Assembly: GCA_002722795.1 (NCBI GenBank)
Contig: PBMY01000014.1
Location: 124,001-188,000, forward strand
Length of the DNA stretch: 64,000 nt
DNA from: Crocinitomicaceae bacterium
Lineage (GTDB): Bacteria > Bacteroidota > Bacteroidia > Flavobacteriales_D > Sanyastnellaceae
Direction: 5' to 3'
Of this stretch, positions 50,199 to 60,688 are shown in pieces. How positions within the stretch are numbered: position 1 is the first letter of the stretch; every line of letters starts with the position of its first letter. The position numbers and the translations under genes were made by a program. The notes under the pieces were generated by a model. That model did no database searches, was not told the origin of the DNA, and was given only the letters and a program-made list of their open reading frames with translations.

Positions 50199-52259
50199 TT
50201 AATTAAATGAAATTATTTGAGTTTTGTCTTCTTTAATTTCATTATTTGCTTCAATACCACACTCAAGATATTTAATATATTCTTCAACATTAGGAGTGTA
50301 TCCAATAGGATTACCCAATAATTGACCATCAGGACTTATCATAGCGTAATATGGTTGGCTATTATTCTTAAAATATTTAGTTTGGAATTTTGCCCATTTA
50401 TCTCCTTTAGTTAAAATTTGAGTTTTCATGGTTTCACCATCGTGCTCATATTCATATACACCTTGAAATTCTTCAGGTAATGTAATTTTTTCGTCAACAT
50501 AAAGGGACACAAGTACAAAATCATCATGTAATAATTCCTTTACTTTATCTACTGTCCAAACAGTTTCTTCCATCTGCCTACAGTTTACACAAGCCCATCC
50601 TGTAAAGTCAATTAATAAAGGTTTATTTACATCTATAGCATGAGCGAACGCGGTGTTAAAGTCGTCAAATTCTGAATGGAATGTATCCTTTTCATACCAT
50701 GAGTAGAAAGTTGGAGGCGGAAATCCAGCAAGAAGGTTGTGATTCCAAGGGGAAGAAGATAGAACTCCTGGAGCCAGATAAACAGTAAAGGCAAAAACCA
50801 TTATAGAGAACGAAATTCTATACTTTGAAAACTTTTGAATTTTACTATCGTGAGGGAATCGAATAAACCCAAATAAGTATAGAGTCATCGCTAGACCTAT
50901 TAGAGTCCAAATCAAGAAGAAGGTTTCCCTATGCAAAAATTCCCAATTGTAAACTAGATCAGCATTACTTAAGAATTTGACAGCAAGAGCTAACTCGAGA
51001 AATCCAAGTATAACTTTTACGGTATTCAGCCATCCGCCTGATTGTGGGATACTCATTAATAAAGATGGGAATGCTGCAAAGAATGCAAATGGCAAGCCAA
51101 GAGCAATTCCAAATCCACTCATAGCTGCTGTAATAGGCCATGGTCCATTTTGAAGTGAATTACCTAGGACAGTTCCTAGAATTGGACCTGTACATGAAAA
51201 GCTAACCAATGCTAGAGTTAATGCCATGAAGAATATTCCTATAACACCTCCGATATTCGATGCATTATCTGCTTTATTTAATAGCCCGGATGGCAATGTG
51301 ATTTCGAAATATCCAAAAAATGAAATAGCAAAAACAACAAATATCACAAAGAAGATAATATTCAAAGTAGCTGAAGTAGCTATTTCATTTAGTGCGTCTG
51401 GTTCTATTCCAAAATGGAATGGGATAGATAAAATGGCATAGATTAAAAAGATAAATAATCCGTATAGAAATGCTTTAAAAACACCAGAAATATTATTACC
51501 TCCACTTTTTGTAAAAAAGCTAACAGTAAGCGGTATCATTGGAAATACACAAGGTGTTAGTAATGCTAATAATCCTCCAATAAAGCCAAATAAAAACACC
51601 TTCCAAGTATTATCATATGATTTAACCTCGCCACAGTCTTTCACTGGATTATTTAAATCAATTTTATCTAAGTTTGGGAGTATTTCAGAGATATCTCTTG
51701 CTTCTACGTTTGCATATCCTTCTCTAGAACTTGAACCTGTATTTAGATCAACATTATATTCAATAAATTCAGGTGGCAAACACATTTCATCATTACATAC
51801 CATGAAATAAATACCAGCCTTTATTTCTTTTAAATCACCAGTGACTTTAACCTTTTGTTTGAAAATGGCTACATCATCAAAGAAGGCCAAATCTTTCATA
51901 AAGTTTGGATCGTAGTGAACCTTAGGTTCTCCTTCAATAGTCTCGCCTATTTTTTCATATCCATCAGGAAATTCAAAAGAAAATTCTGTGGGAACAGGCC
52001 CATCATTTGGGTCTAATGTCTGAGAGTAAACATGCCAACCTTCATATAGATAGCATATAACATAAATGCTATGAATATCGCCACCTTCATTATTTGATTT
52101 AACTTCCCACTTAACAGGTTGATGTTCGGTAGTAGTATTCTCGCCAATTTCTATTGGTAATTCGTTAGTGGAATCCTTTCCACAACTCATCAAAGACACT
52201 GAGAATAAAATGAATGAGACAAAGCTTATTAATGATTTACTAAATCTAAAAATCTTCAT
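50199..52259 (-). CDS. dsbD: DsbD-like thiol:disulfide interchange / cytochrome c biogenesis transmembrane protein (start at 52259)
   Basis: N-terminal domain with MVCNDEMCLPPE, central TM domain (LLALLTPCVFPMIPLTVSFF; LVSFSCTGPILGTVLG), C-terminal thioredoxin-like LLIDFTGWACVNCRQMEETVW. Confidence 0.9.
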   Translation of the reverse strand: MKIFRFSKSLISFVSFILFSVSLMSCGKDSTNELPIEIGENTTTEHQPVKWEVKSNNEGGDIHSIYVICYLYEGWHVYSQTLDPNDGPVPTEFSFEFPDGYEKIGETIEGEPKVHYDPNFMKDLAFFDDVAIFKQKVKVTGDLKEIKAGIYFMVCNDEMCLPPEFIEYNVDLNTGSSSREGYANVEARDISEILPNLDKIDLNNPVKDCGEVKSYDNTWKVFLFGFIGGLLALLTPCVFPMIPLTVSFFTKSGGNNISGVFKAFLYGLFIFLIYAILSIPFHFGIEPDALNEIATSATLNIIFFVIFVVFAISFFGYFEITLPSGLLNKADNASNIGGVIGIFFMALTLALVSFSCTGPILGTVLGNSLQNGPWPITAAMSGFGIALGLPFAFFAAFPSLLMSIPQSGGWLNTVKVILGFLELALAVKFLSNADLVYNWEFLHRETFFLIWTLIGLAMTLYLFGFIRFPHDSKIQKFSKYRISFSIMVFAFTVYLAPGVLSSSPWNHNLLAGFPPPTFYSWYEKDTFHSEFDDFNTAFAHAIDVNKPLLIDFTGWACVNCRQMEETVWTVDKVKELLHDDFVLVSLYVDEKITLPEEFQGVYEYEHDGETMKTQILTKGDKWAKFQTKYFKNNSQPYYAMISPDGQLLGNPIGYTPNVEEYIKYLECGIEANNEIKEDKTQIISFN

Positions 52260-52331
52260 AGCAGTTTTATTTGAGCCATAAAGATAACCTCTCATTTGCA
52301 TACAAAATTCACTTTATGATTTATAGGGAAT

Positions 52332-53660
52332 TCAGACTGCTTTAAAAGCCTCGATTGCCCCGCCTAGGTTGACTTTCACGTTTCTAGAAACTCTAGAAAG
52401 AACTGTGTTTTCGAAGGTTATGTATGCCCAAAGAATCTCACCATTTCCATCTACTAAAACATGTGCAGAATCCTTTACACCATTTGGTACTTTCCATTGG
52501 GTAAGAAGGTCACTAATGTTTACACTACCCTCCATTCCTGTTGGATTCAATTTATCTCCATGTTCCCAAGGGCGCCAAATAATTGGTTCAACTAGGTCCT
52601 CGACACCAACCCAAAGAATACTTGGATCGTTTGGGAAATCATGACCGCTTAGATCATCAATAGTTTGTCTTTCTAATTCAAAAGTTTTTGGATATGTCGA
52701 CGCAATCGATAGGCTAATATGAGCTCTTTCTCTTCTTAAAATATCTGTACCATATGAGATTTGGGCGCCTACTGTAGCCCTCTTTAAAATCATTGCTTCT
52801 TCACGAGAACCAATCGGCCAACTTCTTTCAACTAGAAGTCTGTCAAGTACTAAATCACCCCAAATTGAATTGCCCATTGCATGTAAATCTAACTTGCAAA
52901 GAGCACCATCACCACTATCTAAATCGCAGTATTCTACGATATCTCTCGACGCTTCGCTCATAGAATCATTTACTGCATTGGCTTGGACTCTAAGCCTGTT
53001 TGCCCAATCTGCTAGATGCCCAGTAGTTCCTGTTCTAATGTTTTCTAAAAGAGGTAGGACTTCGTGTCTAATTCTATTTCGAGTGTACTTTCCGTCCTTA
53101 TTCGATGAGTCTATACGGTACTCAACTCCATCTTCCTCAAGCCATGCTATAATTTCGTCTCTAGTCCAATTAAGCATTGGTCTGATGACATCGCCGGTTC
53201 TGTTTGGCATACATCCTAAAGCAGAAGGATTTGTAGAACGAATCAAATGAAGAATTAATGTTTCAGCTTGATCGTTTTCATGATGAGCGACAGCTACTGC
53301 GTTTGCATCAATTTGATTTTTCACTTCTTCGAAATATTCGTACCTCAGAACTCTCGCAGCATCTTGAATTCCCTTACCTGTTTTTTCAGCTAGGGCATAA
53401 GCGTCCATAGTTTCACAGTGGAAAGTGACCCTGTTTTCCGAACACCAATTTCTCACAAAAGCTTCATCTTTATCACTTTCTTCACCCCTTAATTTAAAGT
53501 TTACATGTGCAACTTCAAATCTTGCATCAATGCTTTTCAAAGCGTGCAATAGTAGCATAGAATCCGGGCCACCCGAACAAGTAGCTAGGACTAATTCACC
53601 ATCAATTACTCCACACTTCCCAAGCCCCCTTCTAAACCTGTCTCGATTATCTCTACTCAC
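52332..53660 (-). CDS. tilS: tRNA(Ile)-lysidine synthase
   Basis: LVLATCSGGPDSMLLLHAL (SGGxDS P-loop), AVAHHENDQAETLILHLIRS, YTRNRIRHEVLPLLE. Confidence 0.93.
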   Translation of the reverse strand: MSRDNRDRFRRGLGKCGVIDGELVLATCSGGPDSMLLLHALKSIDARFEVAHVNFKLRGEESDKDEAFVRNWCSENRVTFHCETMDAYALAEKTGKGIQDAARVLRYEYFEEVKNQIDANAVAVAHHENDQAETLILHLIRSTNPSALGCMPNRTGDVIRPMLNWTRDEIIAWLEEDGVEYRIDSSNKDGKYTRNRIRHEVLPLLENIRTGTTGHLADWANRLRVQANAVNDSMSEASRDIVEYCDLDSGDGALCKLDLHAMGNSIWGDLVLDRLLVERSWPIGSREEAMILKRATVGAQISYGTDILRRERAHISLSIASTYPKTFELERQTIDDLSGHDFPNDPSILWVGVEDLVEPIIWRPWEHGDKLNPTGMEGSVNISDLLTQWKVPNGVKDSAHVLVDGNGEILWAYITFENTVLSRVSRNVKVNLGGAIEAFKAV

Positions 53661-54900
53661 CGTTTACTGTTTTAATAAGCGCTTCTGCCTTAAGGCCACA
53701 TTCTTTAAATTCGTCTTCTGCATTGCTCAAAGAAGTTATTGCTCCACCTACTGAAGCCTCAATTTTTTCAGTCTCTGCATTGTGAAACAAGCTACGTATA
53801 AGAACGTTTAAGTCAAAGTCGCCATTAGGAGAGATATAACCCACAGAACCTGAATAAATTCCTCTTCCTTTTTGTTCTAACAAATCAATATTTTTCATTG
53901 CTGAAATTTTTGGCGCCCCTGTCATTGAGCCCATAGGGAATGTAGCTCTCAGGATATCGGAAAGACCCTTGTTATGTTCCACTTGACAGTTTATTTCAGT
54001 AATCATTTGATGAACTGTTTCAAATTTGTGAATTCCACATAGGTCTACCACCTCAACAGAGTCTCTTTGCGCCACCCTGCTTAAGTCGTTTCGGACCAAA
54101 TCAGCAATCATTATGTTCTCAGCTCTTTCTTTCTCACTGCTTTTTAGCGCTTCGACAAGTCTTGCGTCATCCTCTTCATCAACACCCCTAGCAATTGTAC
54201 CCTTAATGGGTTGAGAGATAAGTTTGTCACCTGATTTCTTTAAAAATCTTTCTGGGCTTCCGCTCATTACTCTATAGTTTCCACATTGCAAATAAGCGCT
54301 GAAGGGTGCTTTGGTTTTATTGTAGAGATTAGTGAAAAGCCCCCAGCTATTGTGTTCTCGAGCAAAGCTAGTTAGAGTTTGGCACAAATTCAATTCATAA
54401 ACATCACCGTCTTGAATTAGCTCTCTTACTGCATTGTACTTTTCTACGTATTCTTCTTTCCCCCAAGCCCAAACCATCTCAGCAGCATCCACCTCTTCAC
54501 TATCAACTTGTTCATGGATGGCTTTTAAACCCATGTTAGCAAGAGCCGAATAATCATCACCCTGTAAAACTTGGGTTTGGCCTGTAGAATCCCATTTTAT
54601 TACAACCTCAGGCTCCCACCACGACAGATCAGGTAAGCCTAAACCATTCTCTACTTTTGTTTCTAAATTATAAAGTGTGTTTTTTAACTCATAACCCATC
54701 CATCCAAAGGTCCATTTCCCCTGAGAAGTAAATTTTTCTAAAGAAGAAAAAACATCAAGTTCTGAAAGTTGGCCACCAAGCTCAATTGACTTTTTACAAC
54801 CAAGGCCCAAATAGCATGTTCCAGTTACACTCTCGTCATAAAGTAATACCACATGAGAAAGCTCCTGTGTTAGCGACTTGAGATTTGGCAGTGTTGCCAT
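53653..54900 (-). CDS. pabB: Aminodeoxychorismate/anthranilate synthase component I family protein (start at 54900)
   Basis: GDVYELNLCQTLTSF, MSGSPERFLKKSGDKLISQPIKGTIARG, ERAENIMIADLVRNDLSRVA, FPMGSMTGAPKISAM. Confidence 0.88.
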   Translation of the reverse strand: MATLPNLKSLTQELSHVVLLYDESVTGTCYLGLGCKKSIELGGQLSELDVFSSLEKFTSQGKWTFGWMGYELKNTLYNLETKVENGLGLPDLSWWEPEVVIKWDSTGQTQVLQGDDYSALANMGLKAIHEQVDSEEVDAAEMVWAWGKEEYVEKYNAVRELIQDGDVYELNLCQTLTSFAREHNSWGLFTNLYNKTKAPFSAYLQCGNYRVMSGSPERFLKKSGDKLISQPIKGTIARGVDEEDDARLVEALKSSEKERAENIMIADLVRNDLSRVAQRDSVEVVDLCGIHKFETVHQMITEINCQVEHNKGLSDILRATFPMGSMTGAPKISAMKNIDLLEQKGRGIYSGSVGYISPNGDFDLNVLIRSLFHNAETEKIEASVGGAITSLSNAEDEFKECGLKAEALIKTVNGE

Positions 54901-54905
54901 GACTT

Positions 54906-56309
54906 TTACACGTGAAGAGCTCTGTCGCCTGTTGCAGCTAATGCAGCTTCTTTGATTGCCTCGGTAAATGTTGGGTGAGCGTGACACATTCTAGAAATGT
55001 CTTCAGCAGAAGCTCTAAACTCCATTGCAATAACTGCTTCTGCAATCATATCAGCTGCACGCGGCCCTATCATATGAACCCCTAAAATCTCATCTGTCTC
55101 TGCATGAGCCAAAACTTTTACTTGGCCGTCAGTGTCCATACTTGCACGCGCTCGTCCGCTTGCTTTAAATGGGAATGAACCACTCTTGTAATTTATGTTT
55201 TCAGACTTGAGTTGTTCTTCTGTTTTTCCGACAGCAGCAACCTCAGGCCAAGTGTAAACAACACCTGGAATCAAATTATAATCAATGTGAGGATTCTCTC
55301 CATTTATTGTTTCAGCAACAAATACACCTTCTTCTTCTGCCTTGTGTGCAAGCATAGCTCCACGAATCACATCACCAATAGCATAGATGTGTTGTTGTGA
55401 AGTTCGAAGGTTTTCATCAACTGTGATCATACCTCTTTCGTTAGTTGAAATTCCGGCAGCCTCAAGGTTTAGACCTTCAGTAAATGGTTTTCTACCAACA
55501 CTAACTAGACAGTACTCTGCTTTGAAAGTTTGTTCTTCTCCTTTCTTATTATTAGCCTTTATGGTAACACTCTTGCCTGCCGCTTTTACTTCTTTTACAG
55601 AAGTAGAAAGTTGGAACTTGATTCCAAGTTTTTTCAGAGATCGCAATAGTTCCTTACTAAGCATTCTGTCCATTGTAGAAATTAGAGAATCTTTGTATTC
55701 AATAATAGTTACCTCAGTGCCCAAACGAGCGTAAACAGAACCTAATTCAAGTCCAATCACTCCGCCTCCAACTACCATCATTGACTTTGGCAGTTTTGCT
55801 AGGCTAAGAGCTTCAGTTGAAGTGATTACTCGCTTTTTATCTATTTCGATAAAAGGAAGAGAGCTAGGTTTAGAACCTGTTGCTATAATAATGTTCTTAC
55901 CGCTAATCTGCTTAGCATCACCTTTTTTAGGAGTTACTTGAATGGTGTGAGAATCAACAAATGATCCCAAACCCTGGTGAACGTCAATTTCGTTTTTCTT
56001 CATCAAGAAATCGATTCCAGCGGTTGTTGCTGAAACTACATCAGCCTTTCTCGCTACCATTTGTGGGAAATCAAGAGATAGAGAACCTACTCCTATTCCA
56101 TGAGTAGAAAATTGTTCTTTTGCTTGGTGATAATGTTCCGAACTATCTAGTAAAGCTTTTGAAGGAATACACCCAACATTTAAGCAAGTTCCTCCAAGAT
56201 TAGAATACTTTTCAACTAAAGCAGTTTTGTTTCCTAATTGAGCAGCACGGATAGCTGCAACATAACCTCCAGGGCCAGATCCGATTACAATTACGTCGTA
56301 GTTAGACAT
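54906..56309 (-). CDS. lpd: Dihydrolipoyl dehydrogenase
   Basis: DVIVIGSGPGGYVAAIRAAQLGNKTALVEK, GGTCLNVGCIPSKALL, AIGDVIRGAMLAHKAEEEGV, HAHPTFTEAIKEAALA. Confidence 0.96.
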   Translation of the reverse strand: MSNYDVIVIGSGPGGYVAAIRAAQLGNKTALVEKYSNLGGTCLNVGCIPSKALLDSSEHYHQAKEQFSTHGIGVGSLSLDFPQMVARKADVVSATTAGIDFLMKKNEIDVHQGLGSFVDSHTIQVTPKKGDAKQISGKNIIIATGSKPSSLPFIEIDKKRVITSTEALSLAKLPKSMMVVGGGVIGLELGSVYARLGTEVTIIEYKDSLISTMDRMLSKELLRSLKKLGIKFQLSTSVKEVKAAGKSVTIKANNKKGEEQTFKAEYCLVSVGRKPFTEGLNLEAAGISTNERGMITVDENLRTSQQHIYAIGDVIRGAMLAHKAEEEGVFVAETINGENPHIDYNLIPGVVYTWPEVAAVGKTEEQLKSENINYKSGSFPFKASGRARASMDTDGQVKVLAHAETDEILGVHMIGPRAADMIAEAVIAMEFRASAEDISRMCHAHPTFTEAIKEAALAATGDRALHV

Positions 56310-56396
56310 TTCTTGTTAATGAATGAATAATAGGCTACAAAGGTAGCCAAGTCTTCCCCTCCCTGTCGTTACTTTGCCCCTAATTAGGAAAAGTAT

Positions 56397-58856
56397 ATGT
56401 GGTCTAGAGTCGTATCCATTTTATTACGTTACAGAATAGCAGTATTGTTAGTGCTTGGTGCGGTTACTTTTTTTATGGGTTTGCAAATTCCAAATCTTAG
56501 ACTTGTTTATGAGTTTGGAGGCCTTTTGCCTAAAGATCACCCTACAAGATTGGAGTTTGAAGATTTCGTTGAGCACTTTGGTGCTGAGGGGAATATTATG
56601 GTTTTAGGGGTAAATGATTCAAAGCTGTATACACCTGAAGGAATGCAATCTTGGCATGAATTTGCCAATGATATCAAGCAAACGAAGGTTGTTGTAAATG
56701 GTGCTGAAACAGACATAATAGACTCTGTTTTCTGTATCACACACGCATTCACAGTTGAAAAAGATAGCTCTGACAGGTCATTTATAGTTGAACCTATTGC
56801 AAGAGATATCACTGTTGGTGGACCAAATCTTACTCAAGAAAGAGTTGATGAAATTGTATCAAAGGTTAGGTCATTAGACTTCTTTGATGGAGTACTTCAT
56901 AATGATGGTTCTGACGCAACTATTATGATGGTCTTTTTCGAACCTACACTATTTAATTCTAAGGACAGAGGAAACATAATTGAAGACATAACTGCCCTTT
57001 CAAATAAATGGTCTGAGGATGAAGGCATTCAGGTGTATCTGAGTGGCCTGCCATTTATTAGGATTCAAATGACCAATAAGGTCAAAGGTGAATTGGGATA
57101 TTTTGTAGGTGCAGCTCTTTTAGTCACCTTTCTTCTTCTCCTTTTATTCTTTAGGAATTTTACAACTGCTATAGTTTGTCTAAGTGTTGTATTTATTGGT
57201 GTAATAATCTCAATTGGATCAATAGCTGCGTTTGATTATCCCATTACGCTTTTAATGTCTTTGATTCCTCCTTTGATAATTGTAATAGGAGTCCCCAATT
57301 GTATTTATCTGGTCAATAAGTACCATGCGGATTATAAAAAGCATGGTAATAAGGTTAGAGCTCTACAGAGGATGATTACTAAAGTTGGTAATGCCACCTT
57401 GCTTACAAACTTTACTACTGCATTCGGATTTGCCACATTTATGTTTACTCGCACGGATTATCTGCAACATTTTGGCACAATAGCGGCTCTAAATATTATG
57501 GCTGTATTCGTTATCAGCCTTTCGATGATTCCAACCATTTTGTTTTTCCTTCCAAACCCAAGTGAAAAGCAGTTGGTTCATCTTAATAGAATATGGGTCT
57601 TTAGATTGGTTCAAGGTTTCATTGATACTGTTCTACACGAGAGGACTAAGGTTTATGTCATTAGTTCTATTGTGTTAGTTTTCTCTGTAGCAGGATTAGT
57701 CCAAATGACAGCGACAGGTAATATCGTTGACGACCTACCCAAGGATGATAGGGTATTGACAGATTTGGCTTGGGTTGAGAAAAACTTTAATGGAGTAATG
57801 CCATTTGAGGCATTGATTGATTGTGGAGACGAGGGGAAGGCGTTAAGTCTTGCCAACCTTAAGAGAATAGAGCGCTTCCAGCAACTTCTTACTGAATATC
57901 CTGAATTTTCGAGAAGTATGTCTGCAGTTGATGCAACAAAGTTTGCAATGATGGCTCTTAATGATGGTGACTCCTCAGCATATAGGTTGCCAATTGGAAG
58001 AAAGGAAAAGCTAGCTCTTAGGTCTTATATGCGCAATACTGAAAAGAGATCTAAGGATCATGAAAATGCAGTAAGTGTAACTAGAAACTTTGTTGATTCG
58101 ACCAAAACAATTACTCGTATATCAGCCCAAATGGCAGATATAGGCACATATGAGATGGACGATGTTATGGCAGATTTAAGGCCTAGAATTGATTCCATCT
58201 TTCCAAAAGATAAATACAAGGTAACCCTTACTGGTACTAGTTTAATATTTCTAGAAGGCACACACTATTTAGTAAATAACCTTGCTATAAGTATCACTCT
58301 AGCTATTCTAGTTATCGCTCTAATAATGGCTGTGTTATTTACATCTATGAGAATGGTATTTATAGCTCTTATTCCGAATATCATGCCTTTGATATTTACG
58401 GCAGGAGTTATGGGGTGGGCGGGGATTCCAATCAAGCCATCTACTATACTTGTGTTCTCTATAGCATTTGGAATTTCAGTCGATGACACAATACACTTTC
58501 TTGCAAAATACAGGCAAGAGTTATCTAGGCTTAATTGGAATATTAAGCGGGCTGTTATTCTAGCAGTCGAAGAAACAGGAGTCAGTATGATGTACACATC
58601 TATAGTGTTGTTTTGCGGATTTATGATGTTCTCATTGAGTGATTTCGACGGAACTAGATCACTAGGTATTTTAGTAAGTGTTACTTTGTTTGTAGCGATG
58701 TTTGCCAACCTATTATTACTCCCTTCATTATTGATGAATCTGAATAACTACGTTACTACTAAGACATTCCAAGAACCATTTCTTGACATAATTGATGAAG
58801 AAGAGGATATTGATCTTGATGCCTTAAGAGTGGAATACAAGAAGGAAAATCAATAG
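56397..58856 (+). CDS. RND/MMPL-family (patched-like) exporter
   Basis: Two large hydrophobic blocks each following a periplasmic loop; GISVDDTIHFLAKYRQEL and PPLIIVIGVPNCIYLVNKYHADYKKHG motifs. Confidence 0.88.
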   Translation: MWSRVVSILLRYRIAVLLVLGAVTFFMGLQIPNLRLVYEFGGLLPKDHPTRLEFEDFVEHFGAEGNIMVLGVNDSKLYTPEGMQSWHEFANDIKQTKVVVNGAETDIIDSVFCITHAFTVEKDSSDRSFIVEPIARDITVGGPNLTQERVDEIVSKVRSLDFFDGVLHNDGSDATIMMVFFEPTLFNSKDRGNIIEDITALSNKWSEDEGIQVYLSGLPFIRIQMTNKVKGELGYFVGAALLVTFLLLLLFFRNFTTAIVCLSVVFIGVIISIGSIAAFDYPITLLMSLIPPLIIVIGVPNCIYLVNKYHADYKKHGNKVRALQRMITKVGNATLLTNFTTAFGFATFMFTRTDYLQHFGTIAALNIMAVFVISLSMIPTILFFLPNPSEKQLVHLNRIWVFRLVQGFIDTVLHERTKVYVISSIVLVFSVAGLVQMTATGNIVDDLPKDDRVLTDLAWVEKNFNGVMPFEALIDCGDEGKALSLANLKRIERFQQLLTEYPEFSRSMSAVDATKFAMMALNDGDSSAYRLPIGRKEKLALRSYMRNTEKRSKDHENAVSVTRNFVDSTKTITRISAQMADIGTYEMDDVMADLRPRIDSIFPKDKYKVTLTGTSLIFLEGTHYLVNNLAISITLAILVIALIMAVLFTSMRMVFIALIPNIMPLIFTAGVMGWAGIPIKPSTILVFSIAFGISVDDTIHFLAKYRQELSRLNWNIKRAVILAVEETGVSMMYTSIVLFCGFMMFSLSDFDGTRSLGILVSVTLFVAMFANLLLLPSLLMNLNNYVTTKTFQEPFLDIIDEEEDIDLDALRVEYKKENQ

Positions 58857-58868
58857 ATTGCATTTGTA

Positions 58869-59726
58869 ATGAAAGGAATAATTCTAGCTGGAGGATCTGG
58901 AACAAGATTATGGCCACTCACAAAAGCAGTGAGTAAGCAGCTTATGCCTGTGTTCGATAAGCCTATGATTTACTACCCAATATCTACATTGATGTTGGCA
59001 GGGATTAAGGATATTTTGATAATCACAACTCCTGAAGACAGTTCGTCTTTTAAAAACCTGTTGGGAGATGGTTCTCAGTTTGGGTGCTCATTTAACTATG
59101 CAATTCAAGAGGTGCCAAATGGTTTGGCTCAAGCATTTATCATTGGTAAAGAGTTTATTGGAAGCGATAGTGTAGCGCTAGTTCTAGGTGATAATATTTT
59201 CCACGGTAAACATTTTGGGCGTCAACTAAGGGCTGATAAGGAAATTGATGGTGCACTTATATACGCATACCAAGTTCGCGATCCAGAGAGATACGGTGTT
59301 GTTGAATTTGATGAATATGGAAACGCTTTAAGCATTGAGGAAAAACCAGTATCTCCAAAATCTAGATATGCTATACCAGGTCTTTATTTCTACGATAATG
59401 ATGTGGTTGGAATTGCCCAAGGTCTAGAACCTAGTGCACGTGGCGAATACGAGATTACTGATGTAAATAAAGCGTACCTAGAAGCTGGTAAACTAAAGGT
59501 AAGCAGAATGGATAGAGGTATGGCTTGGCTTGATACGGGGACACATGAAAGTCTCATTCAAGCCTCGCAATATGTCCAAATGATTGAACAACGTCAAGGA
59601 ATGAAGGTTGGAAGTATTGAAGAAGTTGCTTGGCGAATGGGCTATATTTCAACTGAACAATTAAAGGCTTTAGCTGAACCACTTCGCAAGAGTGGATATG
59701 GAAACTACTTGTTAGAACAACTATGA
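58869..59726 (+). CDS. rmlA: Glucose-1-phosphate thymidylyltransferase
   Basis: [75 protein letters not shown]. Confidence 0.95.
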   Translation: MKGIILAGGSGTRLWPLTKAVSKQLMPVFDKPMIYYPISTLMLAGIKDILIITTPEDSSSFKNLLGDGSQFGCSFNYAIQEVPNGLAQAFIIGKEFIGSDSVALVLGDNIFHGKHFGRQLRADKEIDGALIYAYQVRDPERYGVVEFDEYGNALSIEEKPVSPKSRYAIPGLYFYDNDVVGIAQGLEPSARGEYEITDVNKAYLEAGKLKVSRMDRGMAWLDTGTHESLIQASQYVQMIEQRQGMKVGSIEEVAWRMGYISTEQLKALAEPLRKSGYGNYLLEQL

Positions 59727-60673
59727 TTACCACTAAGAAGCTGCAGGAGGACTTTACTTTTGGCTTAAATAACTTTCTTTCTAACTATTCTGATTCCAAT
59801 TTGTTTGGTCCAATTAGATATTTGTTGAGCTTAGGAGGGAAGAGAATCAGGCCCCTTCTTGCACTATCTGTTAGCAATGCTGAGGGCGCAACCTCAGAGG
59901 CGGCTATGCCTGCATCACTTGCTGTAGAGTTGTTCCACAACTTCACTTTGATGCACGACGATATTATGGACAATGCACCCCTTAGAAGAGGTCAACAAAC
60001 AGTTCATGAGAAGTTCAGTGAAAATGCTGCTATCCTAAGTGGTGACGCCTTGTTTACGGCAGCTTATCAGGCTGTTGAACTTGCATCACCAAATGCAATG
60101 CCTAAACTTTTGAAGATTTTAAACAAGACTTCAATGGAGGTGTGTGATGGTCAGCAATTAGACCTAGATTTTGAATCTATAGATTATGTAACTGAAAAGA
60201 TGTATCTCGAAATGATTCGACTTAAAACTTCAGTGCTTCTCGCTGCGTCTTGTTCAATGGGAGCAATTTGTGCTGGTGCTTCACAGAAGAGGGTGGATGC
60301 ATGGTATGATTTTGGGGAGAAGCTTGGTTTGGCTTTTCAAATTCAAGATGATTATTTGGACACTTTTGGCGATGAAAATGCTACTGGGAAAAAGGTTGGT
60401 GGAGATATTATATCAGATAAGAAGACCTTTTTATTCATACATGCATTGTCCGCGGGTGAATTACCCTCAACGGATGGTTGTGATTCTGATGAAGAAAAAA
60501 TCGATGTAATAAAATTAGCGATGCAGTCTAGAGGATCAGACATTGCTGCAAAAAACCTCATGAAGAGATATTCGGATGATGCTGCAAAATCACTTGAGAG
60601 TTTGAACCTTGATTTGTCGACAAAAACTTGGTTCGAAGAGTTGCTTTTTTCGGTGACAGAAAGAGTGTCTTAA
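59723..60673 (+). CDS. Polyprenyl (trans-isoprenyl) diphosphate synthase
   Basis: [47 protein letters not shown] (first Asp-rich motif), [15 protein letters not shown] (second). Confidence 0.94.
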   Translation: MITTKKLQEDFTFGLNNFLSNYSDSNLFGPIRYLLSLGGKRIRPLLALSVSNAEGATSEAAMPASLAVELFHNFTLMHDDIMDNAPLRRGQQTVHEKFSENAAILSGDALFTAAYQAVELASPNAMPKLLKILNKTSMEVCDGQQLDLDFESIDYVTEKMYLEMIRLKTSVLLAASCSMGAICAGASQKRVDAWYDFGEKLGLAFQIQDDYLDTFGDENATGKKVGGDIISDKKTFLFIHALSAGELPSTDGCDSDEEKIDVIKLAMQSRGSDIAAKNLMKRYSDDAAKSLESLNLDLSTKTWFEELLFSVTERVS

Positions 60674-60688
60674 TGTAAATTTGGCCCT

